DNA of 64,000 nucleotides from the NCBI GenBank assembly GCA_002471275.1, contig DKPQ01000017.1:930001-994000 (forward strand). The letters are read 5' to 3'. Positions 34,384-44,223 of this stretch are shown here, piece by piece; position 1 is the stretch's first letter; the number at the start of each line of letters is the position of its first letter. Source of the DNA: Flammeovirgaceae bacterium UBA7330 (lineage in GTDB: Bacteria; Bacteroidota; Bacteroidia; Cytophagales; Cyclobacteriaceae). Under the pieces are notes generated by a model that searched no databases, was not told the origin of the DNA, and worked only from the letters and a program-made list of their open reading frames with translations. Made by a program: the position numbers and the translations under genes.

Positions 34384-36447
34384 ATGATAAAGAAAATTAA
34401 GATACCACCAGAAGATGCGATGCGGATGATCTATGGCTACGCTAAATCGCGGATTGTAGAGCAAGCCAAATCCATCGCTTTTATCATCATTTACCTGGTG
34501 CTTTTTCAGGTGGTTGTCTTGCGTGTTCCTTTGGATAATGCCCTGGGAACAGCAGGAGGGCTGACACTGGTCATTTTTGGACTTGCTTTTTTTCTGGAAG
34601 GACTTGTTCTGGGACTGATGCCCGTTGGTGAGCGTGTAGGGGTGAAGCTTCCATTGAAAGTAGGTATCGTAGCCATTTCTTTGTTCGGTTTTATTCTTGG
34701 TTTTGGAGCCACATTTGCAGAGCCGGCAATTAGTGCACTGAAGATGGCTGGTTCTACCATCACAGCCTGGGATAGTCCATTGCTTTTTATGTTGCTGGAG
34801 CATCACAGCGAACTGCTGGTGATTTCTGTAGGAGCGGGAGTTGGGATAGCCGTAGCGATGGGGATGTGTCGCTTTTATTTCAATTGGTCGATCAAACCAT
34901 TTATCTTCATCACCATACCCATATTGCTTGGGCTATCCCTGTATGCCTCTTTTGATCCGAACCTGAATAAAATAATCGGACTGGCATGGGATTGCGGTGC
35001 AGTGACCACCGGAGCGGTAACGGTACCTTTGGTTTTGGCGCTGGGCATCGGGGTGTCCAGGGCATCCAATAAGGGTGGATCAGACGGAGGTTTTGGCATT
35101 ATCCTCTTGGCATCTGCCTTTCCTGTATTGGCAGTTCTCAGTTTGGGAATTTACCTCAATACCCAATCTCCACAACCCACCACTGAGAAATACTTCTTTT
35201 CACCAGAAGGCAAAGCCATTGCTGGTCAGGTATTCATCAATAATGACGAACTGGAATGGCACCTGTTTACCCATGGAACCGCAGAGGGAAGAATCGCGCA
35301 TTTTGGGGATCAGGAATCCTATGAAAAAGCACTCCTGTCTTTAGAAAATGATCCTGTCATGCGACAAAAATACCTGGGCGATATGACCCTTGCCACCTGG
35401 ATCATCGAACATGCCTCTGCTGAGGAACGTCACCTGCTTGTTGAAGCTAATCTGGAGGACACATCCGTAGCTCCGCTTACCAGAGTGAGTGAAACATTGA
35501 AGGAGGAAAGCCTTGCCGGGATGAGGGCAGTGATCCCCTTGACTTTGCTACTGCTGCTGGTACTCCTTTTATTTCTCAAAGAAAAGCTTCGTTACCGGGA
35601 TGAAATAGCTCTTGGCATTGGGTTCACCCTCATAGGGATGATCCTGCTGACCTCAGGTATCCGTTTGGGGCTTGGTGCCCTGGGGACGGAAGTAGGTAAA
35701 CATATTCCTAAAGCATTTAGTAGTGAGGAAAAATTCATAGGTCGCGTGGTTATTCATGATTTCGACTCTACCCATTTGTACAAAGCGGTTGCTATGAATG
35801 GTGAACAAAGGACCTTTTTCAACATGTACGATCATGTGTATGACCACGACGAGGTCCGGGCAATTGCTTATCATCCGAACCTCCATGATGTGGCCGAAAG
35901 GAGGTATACACATATGCTTACGGAGCCTCCCTTGTTTAATAAGCGATATGTCTTTTTAGGGTTTATCCTGATACTGATATTTGCCTTTGGAATGGGTTAC
36001 GGAGCTACCCTGGCGGAGCCAGCATTAAATGCCCTGGGAATGACCGTGGAAAGCATCACCGTAGGGGCACTAAAAAGGAGCAAGATCGTTCAGGTAGTTT
36101 CAGTAGGTGTCGGTTTGGGTATTTGTCTGGGACTGAGTCGCATTTTATTCGATCTACCGTTGATCTGGCTTATCATCCCTTCCTATGTCTTGCTGATGGT
36201 GTTAACCATATTTAGTGAAGAGGAATTTACCGCAATCGCCTGGGACAGTGGTGGGGTGACAACCGGACCTGTTACCGTGCCACTGGTGTTGGCAATGGGG
36301 CTTGGTATCGGGGGTGAGCTTCATATCTCTGATGGATTTGGCATCCTGGCGATGGCATCTACATTTCCCATTATTACCGTATTGGCCTATGGGCTTTATT
36401 CCAGGTACTTACAATTTCAAACCTTAATTGATAATTCCGATGACTGA
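34384..36447 (+). CDS. Tandem DUF1538 membrane protein
   Basis: A 687-residue permease-like protein made of two DUF1538 units, at about 40-265 and 385-680. The duplicated signatures are FGATFAEPAISALKM with YGATLAEPALNALGM, and LAWDCGAVTTGAVTVPLVLALG with IAWDSGGVTTGPVTVPLVLAMG. The 120 residues between them are soluble and probably lie on one side of the membrane. The family is thought to transport an as yet unknown substrate and is usually next to a PII-like gene, as it is here (8-base overlap). The repeated GGVTTGPVTVP motif is likely the transport site. Confidence 0.85.
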   Translation: MIKKIKIPPEDAMRMIYGYAKSRIVEQAKSIAFIIIYLVLFQVVVLRVPLDNALGTAGGLTLVIFGLAFFLEGLVLGLMPVGERVGVKLPLKVGIVAISLFGFILGFGATFAEPAISALKMAGSTITAWDSPLLFMLLEHHSELLVISVGAGVGIAVAMGMCRFYFNWSIKPFIFITIPILLGLSLYASFDPNLNKIIGLAWDCGAVTTGAVTVPLVLALGIGVSRASNKGGSDGGFGIILLASAFPVLAVLSLGIYLNTQSPQPTTEKYFFSPEGKAIAGQVFINNDELEWHLFTHGTAEGRIAHFGDQESYEKALLSLENDPVMRQKYLGDMTLATWIIEHASAEERHLLVEANLEDTSVAPLTRVSETLKEESLAGMRAVIPLTLLLLLVLLLFLKEKLRYRDEIALGIGFTLIGMILLTSGIRLGLGALGTEVGKHIPKAFSSEEKFIGRVVIHDFDSTHLYKAVAMNGEQRTFFNMYDHVYDHDEVRAIAYHPNLHDVAERRYTHMLTEPPLFNKRYVFLGFILILIFAFGMGYGATLAEPALNALGMTVESITVGALKRSKIVQVVSVGVGLGICLGLSRILFDLPLIWLIIPSYVLLMVLTIFSEEEFTAIAWDSGGVTTGPVTVPLVLAMGLGIGGELHISDGFGILAMASTFPIITVLAYGLYSRYLQFQTLIDNSDD

Positions 36448-37585
36448 TTCCACTCAACTTGTAAAAAATATACCAACAGCAAGTGAAAACAGACTCCATG
36501 AAGCCAGCAGGATCAGCTGTTATGTCAACCAGCATTCCGGTGATAAAGTGGCTGATTACCTGGACAGCATTGGTGTTACAGCTTATTTGGAAACAGGTAG
36601 GACCATCCGCGAATATATTGAACCTAAGCGTTTTGGGTTCCTGGGCAACACCATCAAACTTCAAAGTAACCTGTCGAGCATATTTCGTTTCACTGTCCAC
36701 AGGAAAGATGCCATTGCAGTCATGAAATCACTCATTGCCATCGCAGACCTGCATACTCCTGGTATGGGGACCATTTTTTCGCAGGATCTTCTAGCCTATA
36801 GCGAAACACCACTTCCTGTATTGGAAAACAACATTCATGTCAATCGGATGACGGAAAATGGAATACATTTCCTGAAGGACCTTTCCTATGTTGTGTGTGT
36901 GTTGACTGGTCACGAAGCCGGAGAGCAGCTCGCCAAAACAGCCCTTGAGCTCGGTGTCTGTGTGCCTTTATTGACTTACGGAACAGGGAATGACATAAGG
37001 GATCAGTTAGGACTCTTGAGGATCACCATATCTCCGGACAAGGAGGTGGTTCACCTGGTAATGCCCAGGCAGGATTCGGAAAGTATCATAAAGCTCCTCA
37101 TTGAGGAGTCGAAACTTGACCAGCCGGGTAGGGGATACATCTTCCAAACACCTGTTACCCTCGGACACCTGGATACCCGGATGAAAGTAGGTAAGCAAAA
37201 TCATGCGGCTTCCATTGATCAGATCATAGCCGCCATAGATACACTCAAAATGGGCACCGACTGGAGAAAAAGGCTCGAGACGGAGACCCGAAGAAAGGCT
37301 GTTAAGCCATTTCTTCCAGATGACAATTGCGAAATATCAGTGATCACTGAAGAAGATCAAATAGATGATTTGAAGGAGATCTGTCTAACCATGGGTGTTT
37401 CCGGAGCGGTGACTTCCAAAGTGCTTGAAATAAAATCAGACAGGCATATGGACGAAAGAGAATCACTGGTCCGCATTGAAATGAGCGTGCCGGTAAGTAT
37501 AGCCGATCAATTGGTGGATTCGCTCCTCCAATCAGGATTAGTCGAGAGTATTCACCTTCTAAACTTACCTGTTTTTAAACATTGA
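36440..37585 (+). CDS. Multi-domain PII-like regulatory protein
   Basis: About 381 residues from the ATG at 36440, which overlaps the DUF1538 stop by eight bases; a TTG at 36428 is less likely. At least two PII/GlnB-type units are visible, marked by the C-terminal loops HTPGMGTIFSQD and DQPGRGYIFQTPV, and a third, degenerate unit probably fills residues 280-381. Standard PII proteins have one unit of about 112 residues and trimerise; here a tandem chain could form a pseudotrimer. It likely gates the DUF1538 permease by binding a small ligand such as a nucleotide. Confidence 0.8.
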   Translation: MTDSTQLVKNIPTASENRLHEASRISCYVNQHSGDKVADYLDSIGVTAYLETGRTIREYIEPKRFGFLGNTIKLQSNLSSIFRFTVHRKDAIAVMKSLIAIADLHTPGMGTIFSQDLLAYSETPLPVLENNIHVNRMTENGIHFLKDLSYVVCVLTGHEAGEQLAKTALELGVCVPLLTYGTGNDIRDQLGLLRITISPDKEVVHLVMPRQDSESIIKLLIEESKLDQPGRGYIFQTPVTLGHLDTRMKVGKQNHAASIDQIIAAIDTLKMGTDWRKRLETETRRKAVKPFLPDDNCEISVITEEDQIDDLKEICLTMGVSGAVTSKVLEIKSDRHMDERESLVRIEMSVPVSIADQLVDSLLQSGLVESIHLLNLPVFKH

Positions 37586-37631
37586 ACGAATCCAGGCGTG
37601 ATAATTGCTCTTTGTGATTGAGGAGTTAATG

Positions 37632-38003
37632 CTACTTTACCACATCACTATTGGGTAGCAATTCCTCTTTGATGACCTGCTCCAACACATTTTTAGGCAA
37701 GGCTCCTTTTTGCATCATAGGTTGCTTGCCTTTGGGGATGAACAAAATACTGGGGATACTGCGAATGCCAAATACGGCAGCCAGTTCCTGTTCCGCCTCT
37801 GTATCGACTTTATATATATGAATGTCCGGGTAGTCGTTGGAAAGTTCTTCAAAAATGGGGGCAACCATCTTACACGGTCCGCACCAGTCAGCATAAAAAT
37901 CTATAATGGCAGGTTTTTCACCTGTATAATTCCATTCCTTCTCTTTGGTATAATCGAAGACTTTTTCTTTAAAAAGTTCTGTAGTCAGATTTACTGTAGC
38001 CAT
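37632..38003 (-). CDS. trxA: Thioredoxin
   Basis: A 123-residue thioredoxin with the classical redox motif WCGPCK (Cys41, Cys44), the buried Asp in IIDFYADW and cis-Pro in RSIPSILF. An extra N-terminal 30 residues precede the core. It reduces cytosolic disulfides. A near-perfect palindrome 50 bases upstream is shared with the sulfur cassette at 59.7 kb, suggesting common control. Confidence 0.93.
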   Translation of the reverse strand: MATVNLTTELFKEKVFDYTKEKEWNYTGEKPAIIDFYADWCGPCKMVAPIFEELSNDYPDIHIYKVDTEAEQELAAVFGIRSIPSILFIPKGKQPMMQKGALPKNVLEQVIKEELLPNSDVVK

Positions 38004-38052
38004 AATTTTTGTATTTATCTATGCAAGTGTACGATACCTGACTACCCGGGTT

Positions 38053-38068
38053 TGTAACATTTGTTGCA
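38053..38068. promoter_or_regulatory. Palindromic operator upstream of trxA
   Basis: TGTAACATTTGTTGCA differs in one base from the palindrome at 59672-59687. The half-site spacing (GTAAC-N4-GTTgC) is that of Crp/Fnr-family sites. It lies 50-65 bases before the trxA start. Confidence 0.5.
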
Positions 38069-38078
38069 GTTCAATGAT

Positions 38079-41000
38079 TTACCTGTTAACATCTTCCATT
38101 TCTTTATCATATCTTCTGATATCTTTCTTGCTTTTGTTGATGCCAATGCTGCTCACCGCTCCACTCAAGAGCGCTTCACCCCAATAGTGAAAGATCACAC
38201 GGGAAGGATCCCTTCGTTGAAATATCGTTCCGGGCTTTAAGACAATGAAGGTAGGGTTGTTTTGTCTGATCACAAAAGTGTTGGCAAAGAAGGTCTTGAT
38301 TTCCTGGTTTAGACCTTGCATGTCATTCGTTTCCGGATTCAGTATCTGGATCTTTAGATCATTGTAGCGAAAGTTCATTTCACCTGTAGCGATTTCGTTG
38401 TTCCCGTTCATGCTAAAACTGATTTCCTCGGCATATCCTTCTTTGATGTTGATATTAGCCAGAGGCCTGAGGAGTTTATTCAATGCACTCAAAGGCATTT
38501 GATCAATCTGACCTGAGAAGGAAAATTGATTACCCTGATCTTGCATGTTGAATGTGGCATAGGCTTCAAAATGAGCGGTATCCGCAAGTATGCCACTTGA
38601 AACGAGGCGCATGGGCCTGGAGGGCATTTGGTCCACGGTGGTTATCCGAAATAAAGAAGCATTGAGAGCGTTGAAGCTTAGTTCTGCCAGCTCTTCGGTG
38701 TTCACCGGGTTTATCTGGTGTGTAATATTGCCCACGACATTTAGGGTATCCAGGTATACCCAATGGTTAATATTCCGTAGCATACCCTGAGGGAGCTCCT
38801 TCACTGCCGATGTATTTAATGGCACGGACTTATCGCGATAAATCAAGGCGTTTAATCCATCTACTAATAGCTTTTCCGCCTTGTATTGCCGTTTGCTAAA
38901 TGCCCGATCAAGATCCAAACCACTTATTATGACACCATCCGCACTTACGTCAAACCAGTCTTTTTGATAGGTCAGACGTTTCGTATATTCTGCTGGTGAA
39001 TATTCGGATGTGATATTGATATCATTCAAGGTCAAAGTGTTCTTCGGATGTTGTAAATGGTAACGGCCTACACTTAATTGATAACCGTCACCCAGCGGAA
39101 CCAGAAAGTCCTGGCCCCTGATAGATGCAAATTGAACGTATTCAAAAAACTGATCCCGGTTCAATTCGCCATCAGCATAAAAATTGTGCAACTCCACATT
39201 TCCTTTATGGATGGTGTAACTGGTGGATTTTGAGCGGTCATTGAATGCTATTTCTGTTGATATTGATGAGAAATAACCTACATCAATGGATTCAGGAAGA
39301 AGACGACTCAGATCCTGTTGATTTCGATTTGAAGCACCCAGATCATGTGTAATTTGAGGAGCAATCAATTCAAGGTTGTCAAGTTTTAATTGCTTTTTAT
39401 TTATGTAAGCGTCCAGGTCGAGGCCAATGATTTCAATCCCTGGGAAAAGGGTAGAAGTGACTTGATTTGCCGCTTCATATCTTAAGGTGTCAATTAAAAT
39501 TCGGGCTTCCTTTTGTGAGAAGTCAAGTTGGTGAATAAGCAAAAAGTCCCCGTTGGCCAGAACGGGCTGGATCTGCTGAACATGTAGGGTCACATAATCA
39601 GCATAAAGCAAGTGATGAGTGCTCAGGATGGGGTTTTCCGGGTATTGAAATCCTTCCAGTGTAACAGAAAGCCGGGGCATCTTTATCATTTTGATCTCTG
39701 GCTGACGATCATCAGAATACATCACCCGGGCTTTATCTAATACAATTTTTTGGAATTGGACTTCCAATGAATCAGCGACAGTAAAGGCCGTAGCTATTTT
39801 GTTTAACTGCAGGGTAAGGTCCGGAGTGTCTACGATCAGACTGTCACCTGCCAACACTTTTTGTTGCCAAAGCCTGTTCTGATCAATGCCATGGAGCGTC
39901 ATAGCGGGTATTTGAGCTGTCAATTCAACCTTTTGCAGTAAAGTATCTTTTATAGGCTGCAACCTGATATTTTTTAAGTAGAGTTCTTGTGAATTAAATA
40001 GTTTTATATCACTGATATTCAGTTTATTAGATTTATTTGGTAAAGTGAAAGTTAAATTACTTGCCTCGCCCAATTGTATATTGGTTAGCGTACCTGCCGA
40101 TAGCTTTGTATTGATTCTATTAAGACTAAAGGAGGCGCTATCATATGTTTTCACATTTAGTTCTCCGTTGATGATCTCAATAAATTTGCTGGTAGTAAAA
40201 TTGTTAATAAGCCCTTCTTGCCTGGGTTTCAACATTTCGAATGCTACCGTGGGATTGGTTAATCTGAGGGAATCAAAAGCAAAATAGTTTCCGGTGGAAA
40301 AGCGATCCAGGTCTATGCCTGAAATCAACAGGTTTTTAAGGTCACCCGAAGCAGATGTATGTGGATCCAGGTAGGCAAATCGTAAATCTTCTATCGTCAA
40401 TCGGCTGGCCAGACGATCTAATATCAAATGACTGCCTTTCAGCCGAATTGCTTCATCATCAAGTACCATATTATGAATTTCCAACTCAAGATCATTGAGC
40501 ACGTCATACCAGGAATTGGAAACATGAGGGATGTTAAAATTGGAAACTGAAAAGTCTGTCTGATTAAAGCTAAGCAGCCTGTTGATAGAGAATTCACCTT
40601 GCCTGACTTGCAGTTTTTTGACACCAATAACCTTAAAATGATCCTTTATTAACCTGTATAGGCTATCCGGTGTAAAATCCTGCTGATCCCACTTCTTTTG
40701 CCTGCTTTCAAATACGACGTTTGGATTTTGGAGCAATAAGTCTCTGACAATCAACTGCCTGTTGATCAAAATGTCCGAATAGTTTAAGCCACTCAAACGG
40801 ACTTGTGGGACATCAATGGACAGGAACATATCTGACGCCGTACCATTTCCATTATTAGAAATATTAAAATTTTTGAATATCAGCGAAGAATCAATTGAAC
40901 TCAATTTTAGCAGGTCGAATTGAATGGTGTGGATACTATCCGGCAGGAAGGAACGATAATCTTTGATGTTGATGTCTACATTGTCAAAATACTTTTTACC

Positions 41001-42146
41001 AAAGTCCAATTGGTAGTTGGTGCTATCAAGATAAAAGTTATATAACACAATATCAGCCCGCTCTGACTGTACGTGTTGGTAATTATGGTTGTAGTCGTCA
41101 TTGGTCTTTAGATTGAGATTGGCATTGATAAATCTCATTTTACCAATTCTGATTCCATCAAAAACGGTCATCAATTGTTCGAGCAATGAGTTGCCTTTTT
41201 TAGCTGGTTGATCATTACGGCCCTGTGTTTGCTCTTCGAGAAAGATATACGAATCGGTGAGTGAAAGCTCTTCCATTTCAAGATAATTGTACCTGTAGGC
41301 AGAGAAATAATCGACGCCTTTAAGCCTTAGAGTTGGAATGGTTATGTCATAAATGGTTTTATCATCCAGTTTATTAATGGTATCAAGTACATTGGCAAGC
41401 GGCTTCAATACGAGATTTTGAAAGGTCAGGATGGAATCAGCCGTAGACAAAAGAAAACGATCAAAGGTTATTTGATGAATGCTGTCTTTCAGCAGGAAAC
41501 TCTGATTACGAATCTCCAATTCAATGTTTTCAGAGTAGAATCGTTTGTCAGGTCTGGACGCGGAATCAATGAGTAGGTTACTGATAAAAAAGTCAATGCT
41601 GTCAAGCCCAAACCCACTGGGGGAATGCTTCACTGCTGCGTTTTCAATCTTAAAAATATCAATCTGCAACACCCTAAGGTAATCCGAGATCTCTTTGTAC
41701 AGATTCCCTGTTTGCAAACTAAAGGTCTCGTCTGAGTTGCCTTTTTTGCTTTTGATATGTATCTGAGGGTCAATGATTCGGATATTCTTAATATGCAGTT
41801 GCCGGACCGTATAGATGCTGATGATGGATTTGAGGTCAATGTTAAGACCAGCCATTTCCAGCTCATACAGATTGTTTAGTCCCGTTCCCTGATAGTCCTT
41901 GTCCGGATCCGGTTTAAGGAGTACCTCTTTGAGTTTTATGGTCCTCTTCCACAGGTCGATATCTATTTCCTTATAAGAAAGCAGGTAGTGATCATTTGTC
42001 TCTCTTTTTACCAGTTGAAAAAGAATGTCACTGGAGAAGTTCCTGCCCAATACTGACAACCCCAAAAACGCACCAACAAGGATGATTGATATTAAAACCC
42101 ATAGGATGATTCGTTTTGTAAGTCTGGTGGAAGACGGTGACCCCAT
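38079..42146 (-). CDS. AsmA-like giant inner-membrane/periplasmic protein
   Basis: A 1355-residue protein with a single N-terminal helix (about 13-32) and a very long beta-rich periplasmic chain made of repeated 'leu-x-ile' strands, e.g. DITIPTLRLKGVDYFS. The C-terminal 250 residues resemble the AsmA/DUF748 end domain. AsmA-like proteins (TamB, YhdP, YdbH) form long grooves that carry phospholipids between the inner and outer membranes. It starts alone and ends 75 bases from trxA, on the same strand. Confidence 0.75.
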   Translation of the reverse strand: MGSPSSTRLTKRIILWVLISIILVGAFLGLSVLGRNFSSDILFQLVKRETNDHYLLSYKEIDIDLWKRTIKLKEVLLKPDPDKDYQGTGLNNLYELEMAGLNIDLKSIISIYTVRQLHIKNIRIIDPQIHIKSKKGNSDETFSLQTGNLYKEISDYLRVLQIDIFKIENAAVKHSPSGFGLDSIDFFISNLLIDSASRPDKRFYSENIELEIRNQSFLLKDSIHQITFDRFLLSTADSILTFQNLVLKPLANVLDTINKLDDKTIYDITIPTLRLKGVDYFSAYRYNYLEMEELSLTDSYIFLEEQTQGRNDQPAKKGNSLLEQLMTVFDGIRIGKMRFINANLNLKTNDDYNHNYQHVQSERADIVLYNFYLDSTNYQLDFGKKYFDNVDINIKDYRSFLPDSIHTIQFDLLKLSSIDSSLIFKNFNISNNGNGTASDMFLSIDVPQVRLSGLNYSDILINRQLIVRDLLLQNPNVVFESRQKKWDQQDFTPDSLYRLIKDHFKVIGVKKLQVRQGEFSINRLLSFNQTDFSVSNFNIPHVSNSWYDVLNDLELEIHNMVLDDEAIRLKGSHLILDRLASRLTIEDLRFAYLDPHTSASGDLKNLLISGIDLDRFSTGNYFAFDSLRLTNPTVAFEMLKPRQEGLINNFTTSKFIEIINGELNVKTYDSASFSLNRINTKLSAGTLTNIQLGEASNLTFTLPNKSNKLNISDIKLFNSQELYLKNIRLQPIKDTLLQKVELTAQIPAMTLHGIDQNRLWQQKVLAGDSLIVDTPDLTLQLNKIATAFTVADSLEVQFQKIVLDKARVMYSDDRQPEIKMIKMPRLSVTLEGFQYPENPILSTHHLLYADYVTLHVQQIQPVLANGDFLLIHQLDFSQKEARILIDTLRYEAANQVTSTLFPGIEIIGLDLDAYINKKQLKLDNLELIAPQITHDLGASNRNQQDLSRLLPESIDVGYFSSISTEIAFNDRSKSTSYTIHKGNVELHNFYADGELNRDQFFEYVQFASIRGQDFLVPLGDGYQLSVGRYHLQHPKNTLTLNDINITSEYSPAEYTKRLTYQKDWFDVSADGVIISGLDLDRAFSKRQYKAEKLLVDGLNALIYRDKSVPLNTSAVKELPQGMLRNINHWVYLDTLNVVGNITHQINPVNTEELAELSFNALNASLFRITTVDQMPSRPMRLVSSGILADTAHFEAYATFNMQDQGNQFSFSGQIDQMPLSALNKLLRPLANINIKEGYAEEISFSMNGNNEIATGEMNFRYNDLKIQILNPETNDMQGLNQEIKTFFANTFVIRQNNPTFIVLKPGTIFQRRDPSRVIFHYWGEALLSGAVSSIGINKSKKDIRRYDKEMEDVNR

Positions 42147-42334
42147 ATTTGGAAGTAGACATGAAACAACGAAAGTAATATAGATTCTGTACTGATTACA
42201 TGTATGTTTTACGGAATTATTTCCGGGTCATACATATCCTGCGTTTTTGGTCCTGGTGTTGACCCATTTTTACAATAAAAGAGGATTGCAGGTAACACGG
42301 GAATAAGGATCAACCCGGCTTTATGCCTAATTCG

Positions 42335-42514
42335 TTAGGATTTCCATCCTTTCACATTTCCTTTGGCTACTTCTAAAGTCACATGATCGATGATTTCTCT
42401 AAGGTTTTCTTCTGAGGGGTCTGCCTCATATTTTGCAACCAACCTGTTAAATATTTCCGGCTCGGCAAGTAAACTTCTCATCTCTTCCAGTTTGTCAAAC
42501 ATCTCTCGATCCAT
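42335..42514 (-). CDS. Possible 59-residue small protein
   Basis: The frame starts MDREMFDKLEEMRSLL and ends GNVKGWKS. It is acidic and probably helical, with no known motif. It fills the gap between the AsmA-like gene and the J-motif gene, and its coding status rests only on composition and a full frame. It is divergent from the following gene. Confidence 0.4.
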   Translation of the reverse strand: MDREMFDKLEEMRSLLAEPEIFNRLVAKYEADPSEENLREIIDHVTLEVAKGNVKGWKS

Positions 42515-42596
42515 GCCGGAAAGTTAAGCAGGTCGCCCGAAATTGCCACTATCCTTTGGCACCTGTTGATTAATCCAAAATGATCACCTTTGTGAT

Positions 42597-43313
42597 ATGA
42601 AGCAAAACCAACTGGTAGGCACAGAGCCACCTGGAAACCCGCTGAGTGCGGAGATCGAGCAGTTAAAGCGGAAGCTGGAACTGTTGACTGGTAAGGTGGA
42701 TGCTTTTGAAGCAATCTTGAGGTCACATCTGTCGGGCGAGATTGTCGAAGTGCAGGAGCTGTCTGTGCTGTATAAAGCGCAGAAGAAAGCCAAAAAGCAA
42801 AAACGGCTCGAGCAGAAACGAAAGGGTAAAAACTACGTGGAGCCGGTCGGATTAAAAACCCAAAAGCGACCTTCAGAAACCCTATGTGACAATGAGGAAG
42901 ATCTTAAAGAGAAGAAGCGATTGTATCGGGAGGCCATGCTGCATGTGCACCCTGATAAGTATGCGATGGATGGCGATAAGACTGACCTGGCCACAGAATT
43001 GACAACACGTCTGGTGGCTATCTATCAGCACGAAGACCTTGATGCATTAAAAGCTTTCCATGCACACCTGTTTAGTCATGCGGAGCTTCCGCTAAAAGAT
43101 GTGTTGGAATCAGGAAAGGTCACACTGTCTGCCTCGCCACATGCTTACTTGGTGCAGGAGAAAGAACATCTGGAAAAAGCAATACAAACCCTGAAGAATA
43201 AGCACACCTATCATGTCCTGATGACCTATAAGGACCCGATGACTTTTGTGGATGAACTGAAAGAATACTACCAGGACCGTATTCAAAAACTGAGAAGACG
43301 AACACGCACCTAG
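42597..43313 (+). CDS. Coiled-coil protein with J-domain HPDK motif
   Basis: A 238-residue protein. Residues 15-50 form a coiled coil, 60-80 are strongly basic (AQKKAKKQKRLEQKRKGK, likely nucleic-acid or ribosome binding), and residues 103-155 resemble a J domain with HPDK at 118-121, the Hsp70-activating motif. The C-terminal 60 residues are another coiled coil. The next gene, 42 bases on, is a Vms1/ANKZF1-like release-factor candidate, so both may act at stalled ribosomes with DnaK. The J domain is divergent, so this is tentative. Confidence 0.65.
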   Translation: MKQNQLVGTEPPGNPLSAEIEQLKRKLELLTGKVDAFEAILRSHLSGEIVEVQELSVLYKAQKKAKKQKRLEQKRKGKNYVEPVGLKTQKRPSETLCDNEEDLKEKKRLYREAMLHVHPDKYAMDGDKTDLATELTTRLVAIYQHEDLDALKAFHAHLFSHAELPLKDVLESGKVTLSASPHAYLVQEKEHLEKAIQTLKNKHTYHVLMTYKDPMTFVDELKEYYQDRIQKLRRRTRT

Positions 43314-43355
43314 GACCGATCGAATGAAAGGGGTGAAAAAATATCAGTGCTACAT

Positions 43356-44030
43356 ATGAGCCAGGGACAAATCAATTTGTTTCATCATGATCCTGAGTGG
43401 ATCCTCGAGACTGTCAGAGAAGAGGCATTTGGTTATGAATATGATTTCAAAAAGCATGTAGTGTTGCTGAAGAATGAGCAGCATGATGTGATGGGGTTTA
43501 TTCGATTGCCGCTACATTGGATGGTTAACCATGACTTATTCCTTATGGGTCAGGAGGCACGGGCCTTATATATCACGATTGAATCGGGTAATGCTGCCAT
43601 CTGCATGATGGAAGGGAAAGAGAACGTTTATCACACGACTTTTTCTGCTTATATGACCAGGAAGAAGCAGGGGTTTAGTCAAATCAAGTACCTAAAGAAA
43701 AAGGGTAAATCCAAGGCAGGCTCCAGAGTGCGGCTGGCCAAAACAGTTACCTTTTTCGAGAACATCAATGAAACGCTGACTGAACTATTAGATGAATATG
43801 AAATCGATCGAATAGCCCTGGGTTGCTCAACCACCTTGATCCCGTTTCTGTTTCAATCCAAAGTAGCCTGTCCTTTTGACAAGAGAGACCCCCGGTTGTA
43901 TAAAATTCCACTCCACATTCCCCAATCCAACTACACAAATCTGGATGCCGCCATCAGGAAGTTGCAGGCACCCATCTTGTTTTTTGATCAGCAATTTGAG
44001 AAAGATCTTCACTCACTTTTTGAATTGTAA
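43356..44030 (+). CDS. VLRF1 (Vms1/ANKZF1)-like peptidyl-tRNA hydrolase candidate
   Basis: About 224 residues from the ATG at 43356 (a GTG nine bases upstream is possible). The central part matches the release domain of eukaryotic Vms1/ANKZF1: a basic TRKKQGFSQIKYL with the catalytic Gln at 109 (GFSQ for GGSQ), then KSKAGSRVRLAKT, the segment that in Vms1 reads KSAGS-x-LRR. These eRF1-like enzymes cleave peptidyl-tRNA on stalled 60S subunits. The C-terminal 70 residues carry a CSTTL loop and an FDKRDPRLYKIP segment. There is no zinc finger or ankyrin part. The assignment is by motif and needs a profile search. Confidence 0.7.
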   Translation: MSQGQINLFHHDPEWILETVREEAFGYEYDFKKHVVLLKNEQHDVMGFIRLPLHWMVNHDLFLMGQEARALYITIESGNAAICMMEGKENVYHTTFSAYMTRKKQGFSQIKYLKKKGKSKAGSRVRLAKTVTFFENINETLTELLDEYEIDRIALGCSTTLIPFLFQSKVACPFDKRDPRLYKIPLHIPQSNYTNLDAAIRKLQAPILFFDQQFEKDLHSLFEL

Positions 44031-44223
44031 AAGGTGTCAGCTATAATCGCTTATTAGCCGCTTTTGGTGTTTCACCATCGGCTGAGTATCAAAGCATTCA
44101 CCCCCGCTGGTGTCCTCAGTATACAGTTGATGAGCTCATATACTAATTCCGATAAAACAAACTCAACCATAGCTGGGGAAAAAATTAAAAATCCATTATC
44201 ATCGCCACTGAATAACAAAACGG

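Noticed and set aside
34345..34806. 153-residue antisense frame over the DUF1538 start
   Set aside because: Rich in Gln, Lys and Cys without pattern, and it overlaps a clear membrane-protein start.
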